From Collinsella sp. zg1085 (lineage in GTDB: Bacteria; Actinomycetota; Coriobacteriia; Coriobacteriales; Coriobacteriaceae): a stretch of DNA of 64,000 nucleotides. The stretch is taken from assembly GCF_018889955.1 (NCBI RefSeq), contig NZ_CP076545.1, positions 744,001 through 808,000 on the forward strand, read 5' to 3'. Position numbers and translations under genes: made by a program. Positions within the stretch are counted from its first letter, which is position 1, and each line of letters begins with the position of its first letter. The notes beneath the pieces were generated by a model. The model had not been told where the DNA came from. It searched no databases and was given only the letters and a program-made list of their open reading frames with translations. Positions 42,174-50,958 of this stretch are shown here, piece by piece.

Positions 42174-44159
42174 ATGGATACATCTATCTCGCAAGGTCTT
42201 AATAAAGAAGGCCTGCCTGTGCAATCAATTGTTGCTGCGCGCACGGCAACGCCTGGTGATTTGTCATTGCTTGCTGAGCAGGTGGCACAGGTTCCAACGG
42301 ACCCTGGTTGCTATCTGTGGCGCAATGCCGAGGGTGAAGTAATCTATGTTGGCAAGGCAAAAAACTTGCGTGCCCGCATGCGTCAATATGTAACGCTTTC
42401 TGATGACCGCGAGAAAATCCCCCTCATGATGCAGCTGGTTGCCAGCTTTGATTATCTGGTAGTTGATACCGAGCATGAGGCTTTGGTACTTGAGCGTAAT
42501 TTAATTGCTCAATATCACCCTTACTTTAACGTGGACTTCAAAGACGATAAGTCCTATCCCTATATTGCCCTTACAAAAGGGGATATGTTTCCGGCGATAA
42601 AGTATACGCGCGAGCGTCATAAGTCTCATACACGCTATTTTGGTCCGTATACCGACTCACGAGCAGCGAGAGAAACTATTGATACCCTGCGCAAGGTTAT
42701 TCCTATTTGTTCTGCTACCTGCGCTGAGTGGCGACGTGTGCGCCGTATGCTTGAGCGTCAACTAGAAGATGCTCAGGTAATACAGATGATATGCGCACAA
42801 AAGGGTCGACCGTGTTTTGATTATCATGTAGGGCGGGGTCCTGGGGTTTGTGTAGGAGCCTGCACACCGGAGGAGTATAAACAAATCGTGCGGCGTGTTG
42901 AGCACTTTTTATCGGGGCACCGCTCAGAGGTAGTGCATGAGCTCACCGATGAAATGCAGCTAGCAGCATCAGAGCTTGATTTTGAGCGCGCGGGACGCAT
43001 CAAGCGCCGCTTAGATGTGGTGCGTGGTTTGGACGACCGGCAGCAGGTCGATTTTGCCTCCTCAATAGATATTGACCTTGTGGGCTTTTATCGTGAAGAA
43101 ACAATTGCTGGTGCCTGCGTGTTTTGTGTGCGCGAAGGACGCACGATTCGCTCAGTTGAGTTTATTCTCAACAAGGGTTTTGATGTTAGCGAAGTTGAGC
43201 TTGTTGAGGGCTTTCTTAAGCGCTATTACGAAGAAACGGCTGATATTCCAGCAGAAATTGATGTAGGTATTGATTTGCCTGACGCTGATGTAATCGCTCA
43301 GTGGCTCACAGAAAAACGTGGGCGTTCTACTCGCATTCATCGCCCTCAGCGCGGTGAGAAACACCATCTCATGGAGACCTGCGAGCGCAATGCGCACCAC
43401 GCTCTTATGCGCTACATGATGCGAACCGGCTATGCTGATGAGCGCACCAATCAGGCCTTGTTACAACTTGAAAGTGCATTGGCACTGCCTCAAGCACCTA
43501 TGCGTATTGAATGTTTTGACATTTCAACCTTGCATGGCGCATTTACCGTTGCATCTATGGTGGTCTTTACCAACGGACGAGCTGATACCTCCCAGTATCG
43601 TCGCTTTAAGATTCAAGCTGAACTGAGCGAGGCAAATGACTTTCTTTCCATGCAAGAGGTATTAGGAAGACGTTTTGCTCCAGAGCGCATGGCAGATGAA
43701 CGCTTTGGAAAGCGCCCTGACTTGCTTGTGGTAGACGGTGGCAAGCCGCAGCTTTCGGCTGCTATTTCTCAGTTAAAAGAGCTGGGTTTAGACATTCCGG
43801 TTTGCGGTCTTGCAAAAAGCGATGAAGAGGTTTTTGTACCCTGGGATGATACTCCGGTGGTCTTGCCCACCGGCTCGGCATCACTGTATCTTATCAAGCA
43901 GGTACGCGACGAGTCTCATCGTTTTGCAATCACCTTTCACCGTGAACTGCGCGATAAAGCAATGACGGTTTCGGTGCTCGATGAGGTGTCAGGTGTAGGT
44001 CCTGCTCGCAAACGTGCATTAATGAAACATTTTGGGTCGATGAAGCGTCTAAAAGCGGCCTCGGTAGAAGAAATTGCAGAGGTGCCAGGTGTTTCTATGC
44101 TTGTTGCTCGTGCTGTTTTTGATACGCTGCGCGCATCTCAGCAAGCAATCACAACATAG
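42174..44159 (+). CDS. uvrC: Excinuclease ABC subunit C
   Basis: Dual-incision nuclease of nucleotide excision repair, 661 residues. The N-terminal GIY-YIG domain (GCYLWRNAEGEVIYVGKAKNLRARMRQY) makes the 3' cut. A Cys-rich linker (ICSATCAEWRRVRRMLERQL, GRPCFDYHVGRGPGVCVGACT) and a UVR motif (ELDFERAGRIKRRLDVV) precede the RNase H-like endonuclease domain (RIECFDISTLHG, DLLVVDGGKPQLSAA, RDESHRFAITFHR). A helix-hairpin-helix pair closes the protein (LDEVSGVGPARKRALMKHFGS, VPGVSMLVARAVFD). The start at 42174 has GGGGAGGA upstream. Its gene follows the ligase gene by 26 bp. Confidence 0.96.
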   Translation: MDTSISQGLNKEGLPVQSIVAARTATPGDLSLLAEQVAQVPTDPGCYLWRNAEGEVIYVGKAKNLRARMRQYVTLSDDREKIPLMMQLVASFDYLVVDTEHEALVLERNLIAQYHPYFNVDFKDDKSYPYIALTKGDMFPAIKYTRERHKSHTRYFGPYTDSRAARETIDTLRKVIPICSATCAEWRRVRRMLERQLEDAQVIQMICAQKGRPCFDYHVGRGPGVCVGACTPEEYKQIVRRVEHFLSGHRSEVVHELTDEMQLAASELDFERAGRIKRRLDVVRGLDDRQQVDFASSIDIDLVGFYREETIAGACVFCVREGRTIRSVEFILNKGFDVSEVELVEGFLKRYYEETADIPAEIDVGIDLPDADVIAQWLTEKRGRSTRIHRPQRGEKHHLMETCERNAHHALMRYMMRTGYADERTNQALLQLESALALPQAPMRIECFDISTLHGAFTVASMVVFTNGRADTSQYRRFKIQAELSEANDFLSMQEVLGRRFAPERMADERFGKRPDLLVVDGGKPQLSAAISQLKELGLDIPVCGLAKSDEEVFVPWDDTPVVLPTGSASLYLIKQVRDESHRFAITFHRELRDKAMTVSVLDEVSGVGPARKRALMKHFGSMKRLKAASVEEIAEVPGVSMLVARAVFDTLRASQQAITT

Positions 44160-44194
44160 TCTGTCCTTTCACTGAATATAGGAGCGCTCATGCA

Positions 44195-44650
44195 ATGCTG
44201 TGTGATAATAACAAGGCGTGTTGTGCTCAACAAGAAAGGTTATGCACAGTGCAGATGGCAGCTCAACAAAGATGCATAGGCTTTGCCAGCGGCAAGCTTA
44301 TGGGTGCAATCAAGCGCAAGCTTGGTTTGGTCTTTGTTGGCGCGCAGGATTTTGCACGCAATACGGTAGTTAGCATGGTGGCATATGTGCTGGTAGCAAT
44401 ACTTGCGCTAAGCATGTTTACCTCCGCTGTTTTTGTGGGACTTGAATCTCATCACGTTTGTACGGGCGCGGGCTGTCATGTCTGTGCTGAGATGGTGCTT
44501 ATAGCAAAGCTCATGAGCCACGCGGTTATAGCCTGCGCGGGTCTTTGTGTTGCGCTCAAGATTATGTACCCAGCTTGGCTTTGCCGCTTCTATGCACTCA
44601 TAACAAGCCCGCTTACGCCGATTGTGCTCAAGGTGCGCTTGAACAGCTGA
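44195..44650 (+). CDS. Small Cys-rich membrane protein at the head of a zinc-uptake locus
   Basis: Protein of up to 151 residues, unknown function. Two hydrophobic helices (VVSMVAYVLVAILALSMFTSAVF and VLIAKLMSHAVIACAGLCVAL) flank a short loop with ESHHVCTGAGCHVCAEM. That loop, HHxC-GxxCxxC, looks like a metal ligand set on the outer face. Small proteins with such loops appear beside zinc ABC transporters in other Gram-positive bacteria (from memory). Starts are uncertain: ATG 44195 (GGAG 10 bp upstream) or GTG 44249 (AAGAAAGG 9 bp upstream, 133 residues). An overlapping 29-codon frame from 44190 also exists. The zinc lipoprotein gene follows after 75 bp. Confidence 0.65.
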   Translation: MLCDNNKACCAQQERLCTVQMAAQQRCIGFASGKLMGAIKRKLGLVFVGAQDFARNTVVSMVAYVLVAILALSMFTSAVFVGLESHHVCTGAGCHVCAEMVLIAKLMSHAVIACAGLCVALKIMYPAWLCRFYALITSPLTPIVLKVRLNS

Positions 44651-44657
44651 TATACGC

Positions 44658-44693
44658 TTGTTATACCTAACAAATATCTCTTAGATACGCTAA
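44658..44693. promoter_or_regulatory. Inverted repeats before the zinc-uptake operon (operator candidate)
   Basis: TTGTTA-TACC-TAACAA (44658-44673) is a perfect 6-bp inverted repeat with a 4-nt centre, followed by TTAG-N5-CTAA (44681-44693). The position before the substrate-binding-protein gene suggests a metal-responsive repressor site (Zur/AdcR/DtxR class not distinguishable). Confidence 0.4.
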
Positions 44694-44725
44694 ACAAAGC
44701 TCTAAATCAGCTAAAGGATTCTCAT

Positions 44726-45793
44726 ATGAAAAAAACTATTCTGGCACTCGTGTCCGTCGTGTGCCTATCTCTCGGACTCTTGAGCGGTTGCTCAAACGCG
44801 AAAAACCCAGCAGCTATGTCTGGCTCTGCTTCTGCAGAGCATTCAGCAAAGCTAAAAGTTGTAACTACTATTTTCCCCGAGTATGACTGGATAAGAAATA
44901 TCTTAGGAGAGCAGCTCGACAACACTGAGGTATCAATGTTGCTAGATAACGGAGTTGACCTTCATAGTTATAAGCCAAGCGCTGCAGATATTAAAAAAAT
45001 TGTCGAGAGCGATGTGTTTGTGTATGTGGGCGGTGAGTCTGACGAATGGGTTAATGACGTATTGAAGCAGGTGAGCAATAAAAAACAGGTCGTGGTAAAT
45101 CTTATGGAGCTCATGGGAGAGCGTGCTAAGCTCGAAGAAACAGTTGAGGGTATGGAAGGTGAGCACGACCACGACCATGATGGCGCCGAAGAAGACCATA
45201 CCTACGACAATCATGATGCTCACGACCAAGACGCTGACGAGCATGAAGACGAAGCAGAATATGATGAGCATGTGTGGCTATCACTCAAGCATGCGCAGCA
45301 TCTGGTTCAAGGTATTGCAAACGCCCTTGGTACTGCTGACCCTTCTCATGCTCAAATGTATACCCGCAACGCAAAAACATACAATAAAGAACTCCAACAG
45401 CTTTCTGATGACTATCAAAAAGCCGTTGATGGAGCTACTCAAAAAACGCTTCTGTTTGCCGACCGCTTTCCCTTCCGCTATTTGGTTGACGACTATGGTC
45501 TGAGCTACTACGCAGCATTCTCGGGTTGCTCGGCAGAGTCTGAAGCAAGTTTTGAGACCATTCGGTTCTTAGCTGATAAAACCGATGAACTTGGTCTTAA
45601 AACACTGTTAACCATCGAACACGCTTCACCAGCAATCGCAGAAACGGTGCGCGCGAATACCAAGACAAAAAATCAAACGATTGCGGTCATGGATTCGCTC
45701 CAGTCAACAACTGCTGCAGATGTCGAGGCTGGTGCGAACTATCTTAAGACTATGAAGGATAATCTTGAGGTACTCAAAGCGGCACTTGCTTAG
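44726..45793 (+). CDS. Zinc/metal ABC transporter substrate-binding lipoprotein (ZnuA/AdcA-like)
   Basis: Extracellular metal-binding lipoprotein of 355 residues. The signal sequence ends in lipobox LLSGC (Cys22). The cluster A-1/PsaA-type fold is visible: KVVTTIFPEYDWIRNIL, NGVDLHSYKPSAADIKKI, ESDVFVYVGGESDEW, and the second lobe LLFADRFPFRYLVDDYGLSY. A His/Asp/Glu-rich loop at about 143-180 (EHDHDHDG, DNHDAHDQDADEHED) is typical of zinc-specific members. The ligands include His in LHSYKP and in DEHVWLSLKHAQ, and an Asp/Glu in the last lobe. GAAGGATT-like AAAGGA precedes the ATG. It is the first of four overlapping or closely spaced genes. Confidence 0.94.
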   Translation: MKKTILALVSVVCLSLGLLSGCSNAKNPAAMSGSASAEHSAKLKVVTTIFPEYDWIRNILGEQLDNTEVSMLLDNGVDLHSYKPSAADIKKIVESDVFVYVGGESDEWVNDVLKQVSNKKQVVVNLMELMGERAKLEETVEGMEGEHDHDHDGAEEDHTYDNHDAHDQDADEHEDEAEYDEHVWLSLKHAQHLVQGIANALGTADPSHAQMYTRNAKTYNKELQQLSDDYQKAVDGATQKTLLFADRFPFRYLVDDYGLSYYAAFSGCSAESEASFETIRFLADKTDELGLKTLLTIEHASPAIAETVRANTKTKNQTIAVMDSLQSTTAADVEAGANYLKTMKDNLEVLKAALA

Positions 45794-45808
45794 AGAGGGA
45801 GGAACACT

Positions 45809-46507
45809 ATGCAAGTAGTTTCTTGCCAAAATCTTGTGCTGGGTTATGGACATCATCGCATTGTTGGCCCTATAAACTTTGAGCTTGAGCGTGGTAGCTA
45901 TCTTAGTATTGTGGGGCCAAACGGCTCAGGTAAGTCGAGTTTTCTAAAAGTGCTGGTTGGTCTTGCCAAGCCATTGGAAGGAAGCCTTAAGATACATAGT
46001 GATAGCGCGCAAACAAGCTGCGCTTATTTGCCGCAGCGAGCACGCATACAAGATGATTTTCCGGTTACGGTGCAAGAGGTTGTTGCAATGGGTTTTGCAG
46101 CTCATCACAGGTTTTGGCTCCGTTTAGGTACAGAGCAGCGTCATCGTCTCCACCACGCTTTGACACAGGTTGGCCTGGAAGACGCTGCAAAAACATCATT
46201 TAAGACCCTTTCAGGAGGACAGCAGCAGCGCGTGTTGCTGGCGCGTGCGCTTTGTATGAACTCAGATATGCTGGTTCTTGATGAACCAACAACAGGCCTC
46301 GATCCTGAGGCGGCGGCAAGTCTTTACGCGCTCCTACATTCTCTGCATGAGCAAAAAACCACTATTGTGATGGTGTCACATGATGTTGCACCGGCGGTCG
46401 AGCATGCAACGCATGTTCTTGTTATGGGGGCTACACCAACGTATATGCAGGCTGAAACGTATCGAGTGATGATGGCAGGAGGTGGGAAGACATGCAATGG
46501 GCAATAA
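45809..46507 (+). CDS. Zinc ABC transporter ATPase (ZnuC/AdcC-like)
   Basis: ATP-binding subunit of 232 residues. Walker A is GPNGSGKSS (36-44), the Q-loop is in CAYLPQRARI, the signature is LSGGQQQRV (near 136), and Walker B is MLVLDEPTTGLD with the switch His in IVMVSHDV. The DDFPVTVQEVVAMGF segment is typical of metal-importer ATPases. It starts 15 bp after the lipoprotein gene (GAGGGAGGA) and overlaps the permease gene by 16 nt, so the stoichiometry is likely set by translational coupling. It powers uptake of zinc (or manganese) through the adjoining permease. Confidence 0.93.
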   Translation: MQVVSCQNLVLGYGHHRIVGPINFELERGSYLSIVGPNGSGKSSFLKVLVGLAKPLEGSLKIHSDSAQTSCAYLPQRARIQDDFPVTVQEVVAMGFAAHHRFWLRLGTEQRHRLHHALTQVGLEDAAKTSFKTLSGGQQQRVLLARALCMNSDMLVLDEPTTGLDPEAAASLYALLHSLHEQKTTIVMVSHDVAPAVEHATHVLVMGATPTYMQAETYRVMMAGGGKTCNGQ

Positions 46508-47343
46508 ACCAGCTTATAAGCTATCTTCAATTCCCCTTTGTACAATATGCGCTGGTAGTTGGTGTATTGATTGCACTGTGTTCATCGCTATTGGGAACGA
46601 GCCTTGTGCTCAGACGGCTCTCGTTTATAGGAGACGGTCTTTCGCATGTAGCTTTTGGTGTTCTCTCTCTAGCAACTGTTGTGCATCTTACTAATTCAAT
46701 GCTCTTGACACTGCCGGTTACCGTTGCGTGTGCCGTGTTGCTGTTAGGTCGTGGTGCGCGTGCACAGGTGAAAGGTGATGCAGCTATTACCATGCTCTCG
46801 GTGGGAGCTCTTGCCTTTGGCTATATTGTTATCAATCTCTTTTCAGCTTCTGCAAACGTGGCAGGCGATGTTTGTACAACCTTGTTTGGGTCTGTTTCTA
46901 TTCTTACCCTTTCGGCGAGCGATGTTATATGGTGTGCGATGTTGTCGTTGATGGTGGTAATTAGTTTTGTGGTGCTCTATCCAAAGCTTTTAGCTGCTTC
47001 TTTTGATGAAGATGCAGCACGGGTTTCAGGAATCGCGATTGAGCGTTTGAATTTTGTCATGGCAATCATTATCGGTGTGGTTATAGTGGTATCCATGCGC
47101 CTTGTCGGCTCGCTGTTGGTGTCGGCTCTTGTGGTGTTTCCCGCTCTGTCTGCCATGCGTGTTTGCAAAAGCTTTTTGGGTGTAACTATTTTTGCGGCCA
47201 TATGCTCGGTATTGTGTGCTTTGCTAGGTATGTTAGTGTCTATTTTAGCTGGAACCCCAGTAGGTCCTACTATCGTAAGTGTTGATGCGGCGGTATTTTT
47301 ACTCACATCACTGGTATCTGTGATAGGGGGATTGCGCGCATGA
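46492..47343 (+). CDS. Zinc ABC transporter permease (ZnuB/AdcB-like, ABC-3 family)
   Basis: Membrane permease of 283 residues with about eight hydrophobic helices. The family signatures LGTSLVLRRLSFIGDGLSHVAFGVLS (near 30) and ARVSGIAIERLNFVMAI, VSMRLVGSLLVSALVVFPALSAM are clear. GDGLSH and the region around residue 70 form the channel lining metal-selective His/Asp. It overlaps the ATPase gene before it and the lipoprotein gene after it (ATGA, 4 nt). This completes a ZnuABC-type importer in one operon. Confidence 0.93.
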   Translation: MQWAINQLISYLQFPFVQYALVVGVLIALCSSLLGTSLVLRRLSFIGDGLSHVAFGVLSLATVVHLTNSMLLTLPVTVACAVLLLGRGARAQVKGDAAITMLSVGALAFGYIVINLFSASANVAGDVCTTLFGSVSILTLSASDVIWCAMLSLMVVISFVVLYPKLLAASFDEDAARVSGIAIERLNFVMAIIIGVVIVVSMRLVGSLLVSALVVFPALSAMRVCKSFLGVTIFAAICSVLCALLGMLVSILAGTPVGPTIVSVDAAVFLLTSLVSVIGGLRA

Positions 47344-47864
47344 AACATATGGTAGGTGCTTGGATGCAATATGCATTGAGCCGTAGGCAGCTGTTTGCAA
47401 GCTGTGCGGCACTTTTTGGAACGTTAGCGCTGAGTGCCTGCGCACCCGAGCAACAAAATAAAGGCGTGGGGCCACTACCAGACCCTGAATTACAGGTGGC
47501 ACCTACCGATTCTGCCGACGGAGTAAACGTTGACCTAACGCATCTCAATGCGATGATGATTTTTTCGCAGATAGGCTATATGAATCAAAATCGTGATCAG
47601 TTTATTGGCAAGACAATCAAGATTAAAGGGAATTTTGATAGCTATGACAATAATGGTCGTCGTTTTTATGGCGTGCTCATTACGGATACCACTGGCTGTT
47701 GTACCACGGGTTTAGAGTTTAGTTCTGCTGAGGAAAAAGCATATCCAGCTGATTATCCAGAAATTGGCAATGAGATGACTGTGACTGGTGTCTTTGATAC
47801 CTATACTGAAGAAGACATTACCTATATTTACCTGCGTGATGCGAGTTTCGAGGCGAGCAAATAA
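47340..47864 (+). CDS. Lipoprotein of unknown function in the zinc-uptake operon
   Basis: Exported protein of 174 residues. The N-terminus has twin Arg (SRRQLF), a hydrophobic core and a lipobox-like LSAC (Cys near residue 34), so it could be a Tat-type lipoprotein. The mature part has an OB-fold-like pattern: FIGKTIKIKGNFDSYDNNG, VLITDTTGCCTTGLEF and NEMTVTGVFDTYTEEDITYIYL. A CC pair in TGCCTTG is its most notable feature. Proteins like this accompany zinc transporters in many Gram-positive bacteria and are presumed to help metal capture, but this is inference. It overlaps the permease gene by 4 nt, so it belongs to the same mRNA. Confidence 0.72.
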   Translation: MKHMVGAWMQYALSRRQLFASCAALFGTLALSACAPEQQNKGVGPLPDPELQVAPTDSADGVNVDLTHLNAMMIFSQIGYMNQNRDQFIGKTIKIKGNFDSYDNNGRRFYGVLITDTTGCCTTGLEFSSAEEKAYPADYPEIGNEMTVTGVFDTYTEEDITYIYLRDASFEASK

Positions 47865-47875
47865 GTTCAAACAAT

Positions 47876-47955
47876 GGGGTGGCAACGCTACACGCTGCCA
47901 CCCCAAACTGTATTGAAAGCTATTGCCTCGTCATAATTAAGAAACGAGGCAATAG
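47876..47955. terminator. Two hairpins between convergent genes (zinc operon / flavodoxin)
   Basis: A 9-bp stem GGGGTGGCA / TGCCACCCC (47876-47904) is followed by an 11-bp stem CTATTGCCTCG / CGAGGCAATAG (47920-47955). They separate convergent genes and probably terminate both; T-tracts are weak. Confidence 0.6.
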
Positions 47956-47971
47956 ATTCCTCAATTTTAAT

Positions 47972-48391
47972 TTAGACCAGCTTGGTGGCAAGTGTCTTTG
48001 CGCCAGCCTCAGCCTCGGCATCAGGAGCGTCATAGCAGATGAGGGTATCTACTACATTAACGCCAGCATCAGCAGCATCGGCTTTCCACGTATCCATCCA
48101 CTCACCGTCAGCCCATTCATAGCTACCAAAGAGGGCAACCTTTTTATCGCCAAGCTCGCCTTTGACTTCGTTCCAGAAGGGTTCAAACTCATCATATTCA
48201 AGCTCCTCAGAACCCATTGCCGGGCAACCAAGGGCAAATGCATCGTAGGCATCCAAACTTGATGTATCAAAGTCAGAAACCTGAATTACCTCAGCCTCTC
48301 CACCAGCCTCAGCAACACCGTCTCCAATGAAGCCTGCGAGCGCTTCGGTATTACCGGTGCCACTCCAAAAAATAACTGCTACTTTGCTCAT
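47972..48391 (-). CDS. Flavodoxin
   Basis: FMN-containing electron carrier of 139 residues. The phosphate loop SGTGNTEAL (10-18) is at the N-terminus (KVAVIFWSGTGNTEALAG). ALGCPAMGSEELEY and GSYEWADGEWMDTW are the two FMN loops, the last holding the isoalloxazine-stacking aromatic. The GAAAGGA before ATG 48391 fixes the start; the frame extends 12 codons further upstream. It is small and acidic like clostridial flavodoxins. Downstream of a DUF3793 gene in the same direction (gap about 45 bp), it is likely co-expressed, and flavodoxins commonly replace ferredoxin under iron limitation. Confidence 0.93.
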   Translation of the reverse strand: MSKVAVIFWSGTGNTEALAGFIGDGVAEAGGEAEVIQVSDFDTSSLDAYDAFALGCPAMGSEELEYDEFEPFWNEVKGELGDKKVALFGSYEWADGEWMDTWKADAADAGVNVVDTLICYDAPDAEAEAGAKTLATKLV

Positions 48392-48436
48392 ACAAGGTCC
48401 TTTCGGATTGGGTCGCAGCGCGACCATGGTTACCGT

Positions 48437-49201
48437 CTATACATACGCTTGAACCAGCTCGTGCAACCGGTCGCCGCGTTGATAGCGTTCTTTGCACCAG
48501 TTGGTGCACTGTCTAATACGCGCAAACATTGCCGCTGCGCGGGGGATGTCATGGTAGACCTTCCAGGGTCCCAAGAGTCGAAAATTTTTACCTTTTTCAG
48601 TAATAAAGCTTTCAACGTCGTGCGGCGGATACCCCAGAAAGTATCCAATCTCATGAGGAAATGCGCAGCGCAGGTGCGTACAGTTCTCACAGGTGTTTTG
48701 CTCGCGTGGAGCATATCCTAACAAGCAGTTGCCCACACCGTTTGAACTATAGGCGTTCACTGACCATTTGCCGCGCGCGGCAAGACGCTTTGCCATTTCG
48801 CCAAGACACGCGTCAAGTGTGGTGCTGGGATAGCCGGCCTGCTTGAGTGCTCGTTGAATGTTTGTTTGAGCAAGGAAGCGTTCGAGTACATTGCGCCGGT
48901 AGATGAGTATAAGTGCTCCGCAGCTGCGCCAAACGAGAACCGTGAGCTCAATGCCAGTATGTGTCAAAGCTGTATTCCAGTTTATGACCGCCTTGATGAG
49001 CGCTTCGCGCGCCGTGTGTGCCTCGCTCGCTGCAGTGATAGTGGACTCAGATGCGGTAGTGCTATCAGAACTATATTGCGTGTTCGCAGCAACAAAGTGT
49101 CCGGGAAACGTAAAGAGGTTAGCTGGCATAATGCCTGTGATAGTGGGGGCAGCGTTGCGAACAATTGCTGCTTCAAGTGCTGATGCATCAATGCTTTGCA
49201 T
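48437..49201 (-). CDS. DUF3793-family protein
   Basis: Soluble protein of 254 residues. The family motif is near the C-terminus: CAFPHEIGYFLGYPPHDVESF, with GPWKVYHD and a final CxxxC-like set (RIRQCTNWCKERY). Cys/His pairs (CENCTHLRC, HE) hint at a metal or Fe-S site, but none is known. The N-terminal 110 residues, including the Ser/Thr-rich stretch at about 50-70, are less typical. The family occurs next to flavodoxin genes in clostridia and coriobacteria (from memory), and here too a flavodoxin gene follows in the same direction. GGAGGGG 10 bp upstream supports ATG 49201; the frame opens at 49231. Confidence 0.78.
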   Translation of the reverse strand: MQSIDASALEAAIVRNAAPTITGIMPANLFTFPGHFVAANTQYSSDSTTASESTITAASEAHTAREALIKAVINWNTALTHTGIELTVLVWRSCGALILIYRRNVLERFLAQTNIQRALKQAGYPSTTLDACLGEMAKRLAARGKWSVNAYSSNGVGNCLLGYAPREQNTCENCTHLRCAFPHEIGYFLGYPPHDVESFITEKGKNFRLLGPWKVYHDIPRAAAMFARIRQCTNWCKERYQRGDRLHELVQAYV

Positions 49202-49326
49202 AAACGTCTGCCCCTCCCTTTGAAATCGCATCTGTTAGATAATGGTAACTTACACATCATGAGGGGTCTTGGTCAAGTATGTTTACAAAAAAGTTTTGGG
49301 GCATTTTCGGCGCTCGACTGGTGTTG

Positions 49327-49665
49327 TTAGGTGGGGTCACGCACAATTGACCAAATATCGTCAAAAAAGATAAGTTCCCCATTTAGGCGTAGTCGGTAAA
49401 AACTTGGCTCAATGGCATCAATAATCCCACGTTTAGTGATATAGCTTTTGTGGTGGTAATAGCAAATCTCCACCATATCACCCCGCGCAATTTGTAAAAC
49501 CGTACGAGAAAGATCCTCGGCCTGCTCTTCTGTGGGAATACGGCGCGATTCAAGGGGAGCTTCTTGATGCTTTGCAAGGTCGTGATAGCCGGTGAGTGCC
49601 GCAAACGGCATAAATTGTGATGCCCGGTTGGCACGCACGTGACCGTTTTGTGTATATCTAGGCAT
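49327..49665 (-). CDS. YolD-like protein
   Basis: Protein of 112 residues of the YolD-like family, small proteins that accompany Y-family polymerases in Gram-positive bacteria. The N-terminus NRASQFMPFAALTGY is the family hallmark. A beta-rich C-terminus (DMVEICYYHHKSYITKRGIIDA, RLNGELIFFDDIWSIV) follows. Its ATG overlaps the stop of the polymerase gene by 8 nt, so both are one operon under LexA control. Its exact role in UmuC-like activity is unknown; it is sometimes proposed as a UmuD-like accessory. Confidence 0.85.
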   Translation of the reverse strand: MPRYTQNGHVRANRASQFMPFAALTGYHDLAKHQEAPLESRRIPTEEQAEDLSRTVLQIARGDMVEICYYHHKSYITKRGIIDAIEPSFYRLRLNGELIFFDDIWSIVRDPT

Positions 49666-50941
49666 GGTGTCCTCCTACCTGCTCGTTGCGTTCGCGTCCG
49701 GTGGCACCTGGCTTAAAGCTGGTACCACGCAAAAGCGCATTAGCTCCATAGCGCCCCTTGATGGTGTTGACAACCTGAGCAAGATTGTGTTCGCGCGCCT
49801 CAGATGCAATATCAGTAAATAAATCAACATCGGCATATGTCTCAGGGAGTAATCCTTTAAAACCTATGCTGATACGCCTAATTAAGCATGAAGGGGAGAC
49901 TGTTTCTTTATACAAGGATTCAAGAATCACCCAGAGGCGCCGCCGCGAGTTAGTTTTTTGTAAAAGCTTGCGCTGTCCGCCGCCGTGCGTTGGTATATAC
50001 GCTCCTGCGCGCGCTAAACCGTGCTTGCTATAGCCAACAAATAAAGATATTTGGGCTGCTACAAGGCCTTTTTCTACAAGTGATAATACCTGTGCATCCA
50101 GCATCTCACGCACAATAATCAGTGCCTCGTCATAGGTATAATCACGCATGAGGGTTTGTCCGCTTACCATTGAGGTTTCGCGCGGCTTATAGGCTTTAAT
50201 CTCAGCAATGCTTACCGGTTCTTTCCCGTGCGCATGGTCAATGAGATATTCAGCATTAACACCAAACTCTTTATACAAAATATCTGGGTTAAGCGCAGCA
50301 ATCCCCATAAGGTCATACACGTGATACGCAGCTAGACGTGTGGCAATGCCTTTGCCAATGCCCCAAATATCTGTGATAGGACGGTGTGGCCAGATGTGTT
50401 TTCTAAAGCTCTCGGGCGTGAGTTCGCTGATGCCTTGTGGTGTGTGCTTGGCAGTAATATCAAGTGCCACCTTAGCCAAAAAGAGGTTTTCACCAATGCC
50501 AGCCGCTGCGTGAATGCCCGTGCGCTCAAGCACGGCATGCATAAGCGTTTGTGCAAAACTTACAGCATCGGTTTGATAGAGCTTGAGATAGGACGTGGCA
50601 TCAATAAAGCACTCATCAATGGAATAGATATGTATATCATCGGCACTCATATACTCAAGGTAGATGCCATAAATTTGCGCTGAAACCTCCATATAGCGGC
50701 GCATGCGAGGTCGCGCCTTAATGTAGTTTATCCCGCGTGGCAACTCAAAGATGCGTGGTCGCCCAGAAATGCCTAAGGCTTTTAAGGCAGGGCTTACGGC
50801 AAGGCAGATGGTTTTTTCGCCGCGAGTTGGGTCGGCAACTACTAACTTGGTGGTAAAAGGGTCAAGCCCTCTATCAGCACATTCAACTGAAGCGTAAAAG
50901 CTTTTTAGGTCAATGCAAATATAAGTCCGCTGTGTTGTCAT
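49658..50941 (-). CDS. Y-family translesion DNA polymerase (UmuC/DinB-like)
   Basis: Error-prone polymerase of 427 residues. The palm motifs are CIDLKSFYASVEC (catalytic Asp near 11) and SIDECFIDAT (Asp/Glu near 108), with IYSIDE typical of UmuC/PolV-like proteins in Gram-positives. AAAGIGENLFLAKVALD, WGIGKGIATRLAAYHV (helix-hairpin-helix) and the little-finger segment follow. On the minus strand, GGAGG precedes the ATG. Two LexA boxes lie 25-60 bp upstream, so SOS induction is expected. It is paired with YolD. Confidence 0.92.
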   Translation of the reverse strand: MTTQRTYICIDLKSFYASVECADRGLDPFTTKLVVADPTRGEKTICLAVSPALKALGISGRPRIFELPRGINYIKARPRMRRYMEVSAQIYGIYLEYMSADDIHIYSIDECFIDATSYLKLYQTDAVSFAQTLMHAVLERTGIHAAAGIGENLFLAKVALDITAKHTPQGISELTPESFRKHIWPHRPITDIWGIGKGIATRLAAYHVYDLMGIAALNPDILYKEFGVNAEYLIDHAHGKEPVSIAEIKAYKPRETSMVSGQTLMRDYTYDEALIIVREMLDAQVLSLVEKGLVAAQISLFVGYSKHGLARAGAYIPTHGGGQRKLLQKTNSRRRLWVILESLYKETVSPSCLIRRISIGFKGLLPETYADVDLFTDIASEAREHNLAQVVNTIKGRYGANALLRGTSFKPGATGRERNEQVGGHHA

Positions 50942-50958
50942 ATATCCTCCTGGTTATG

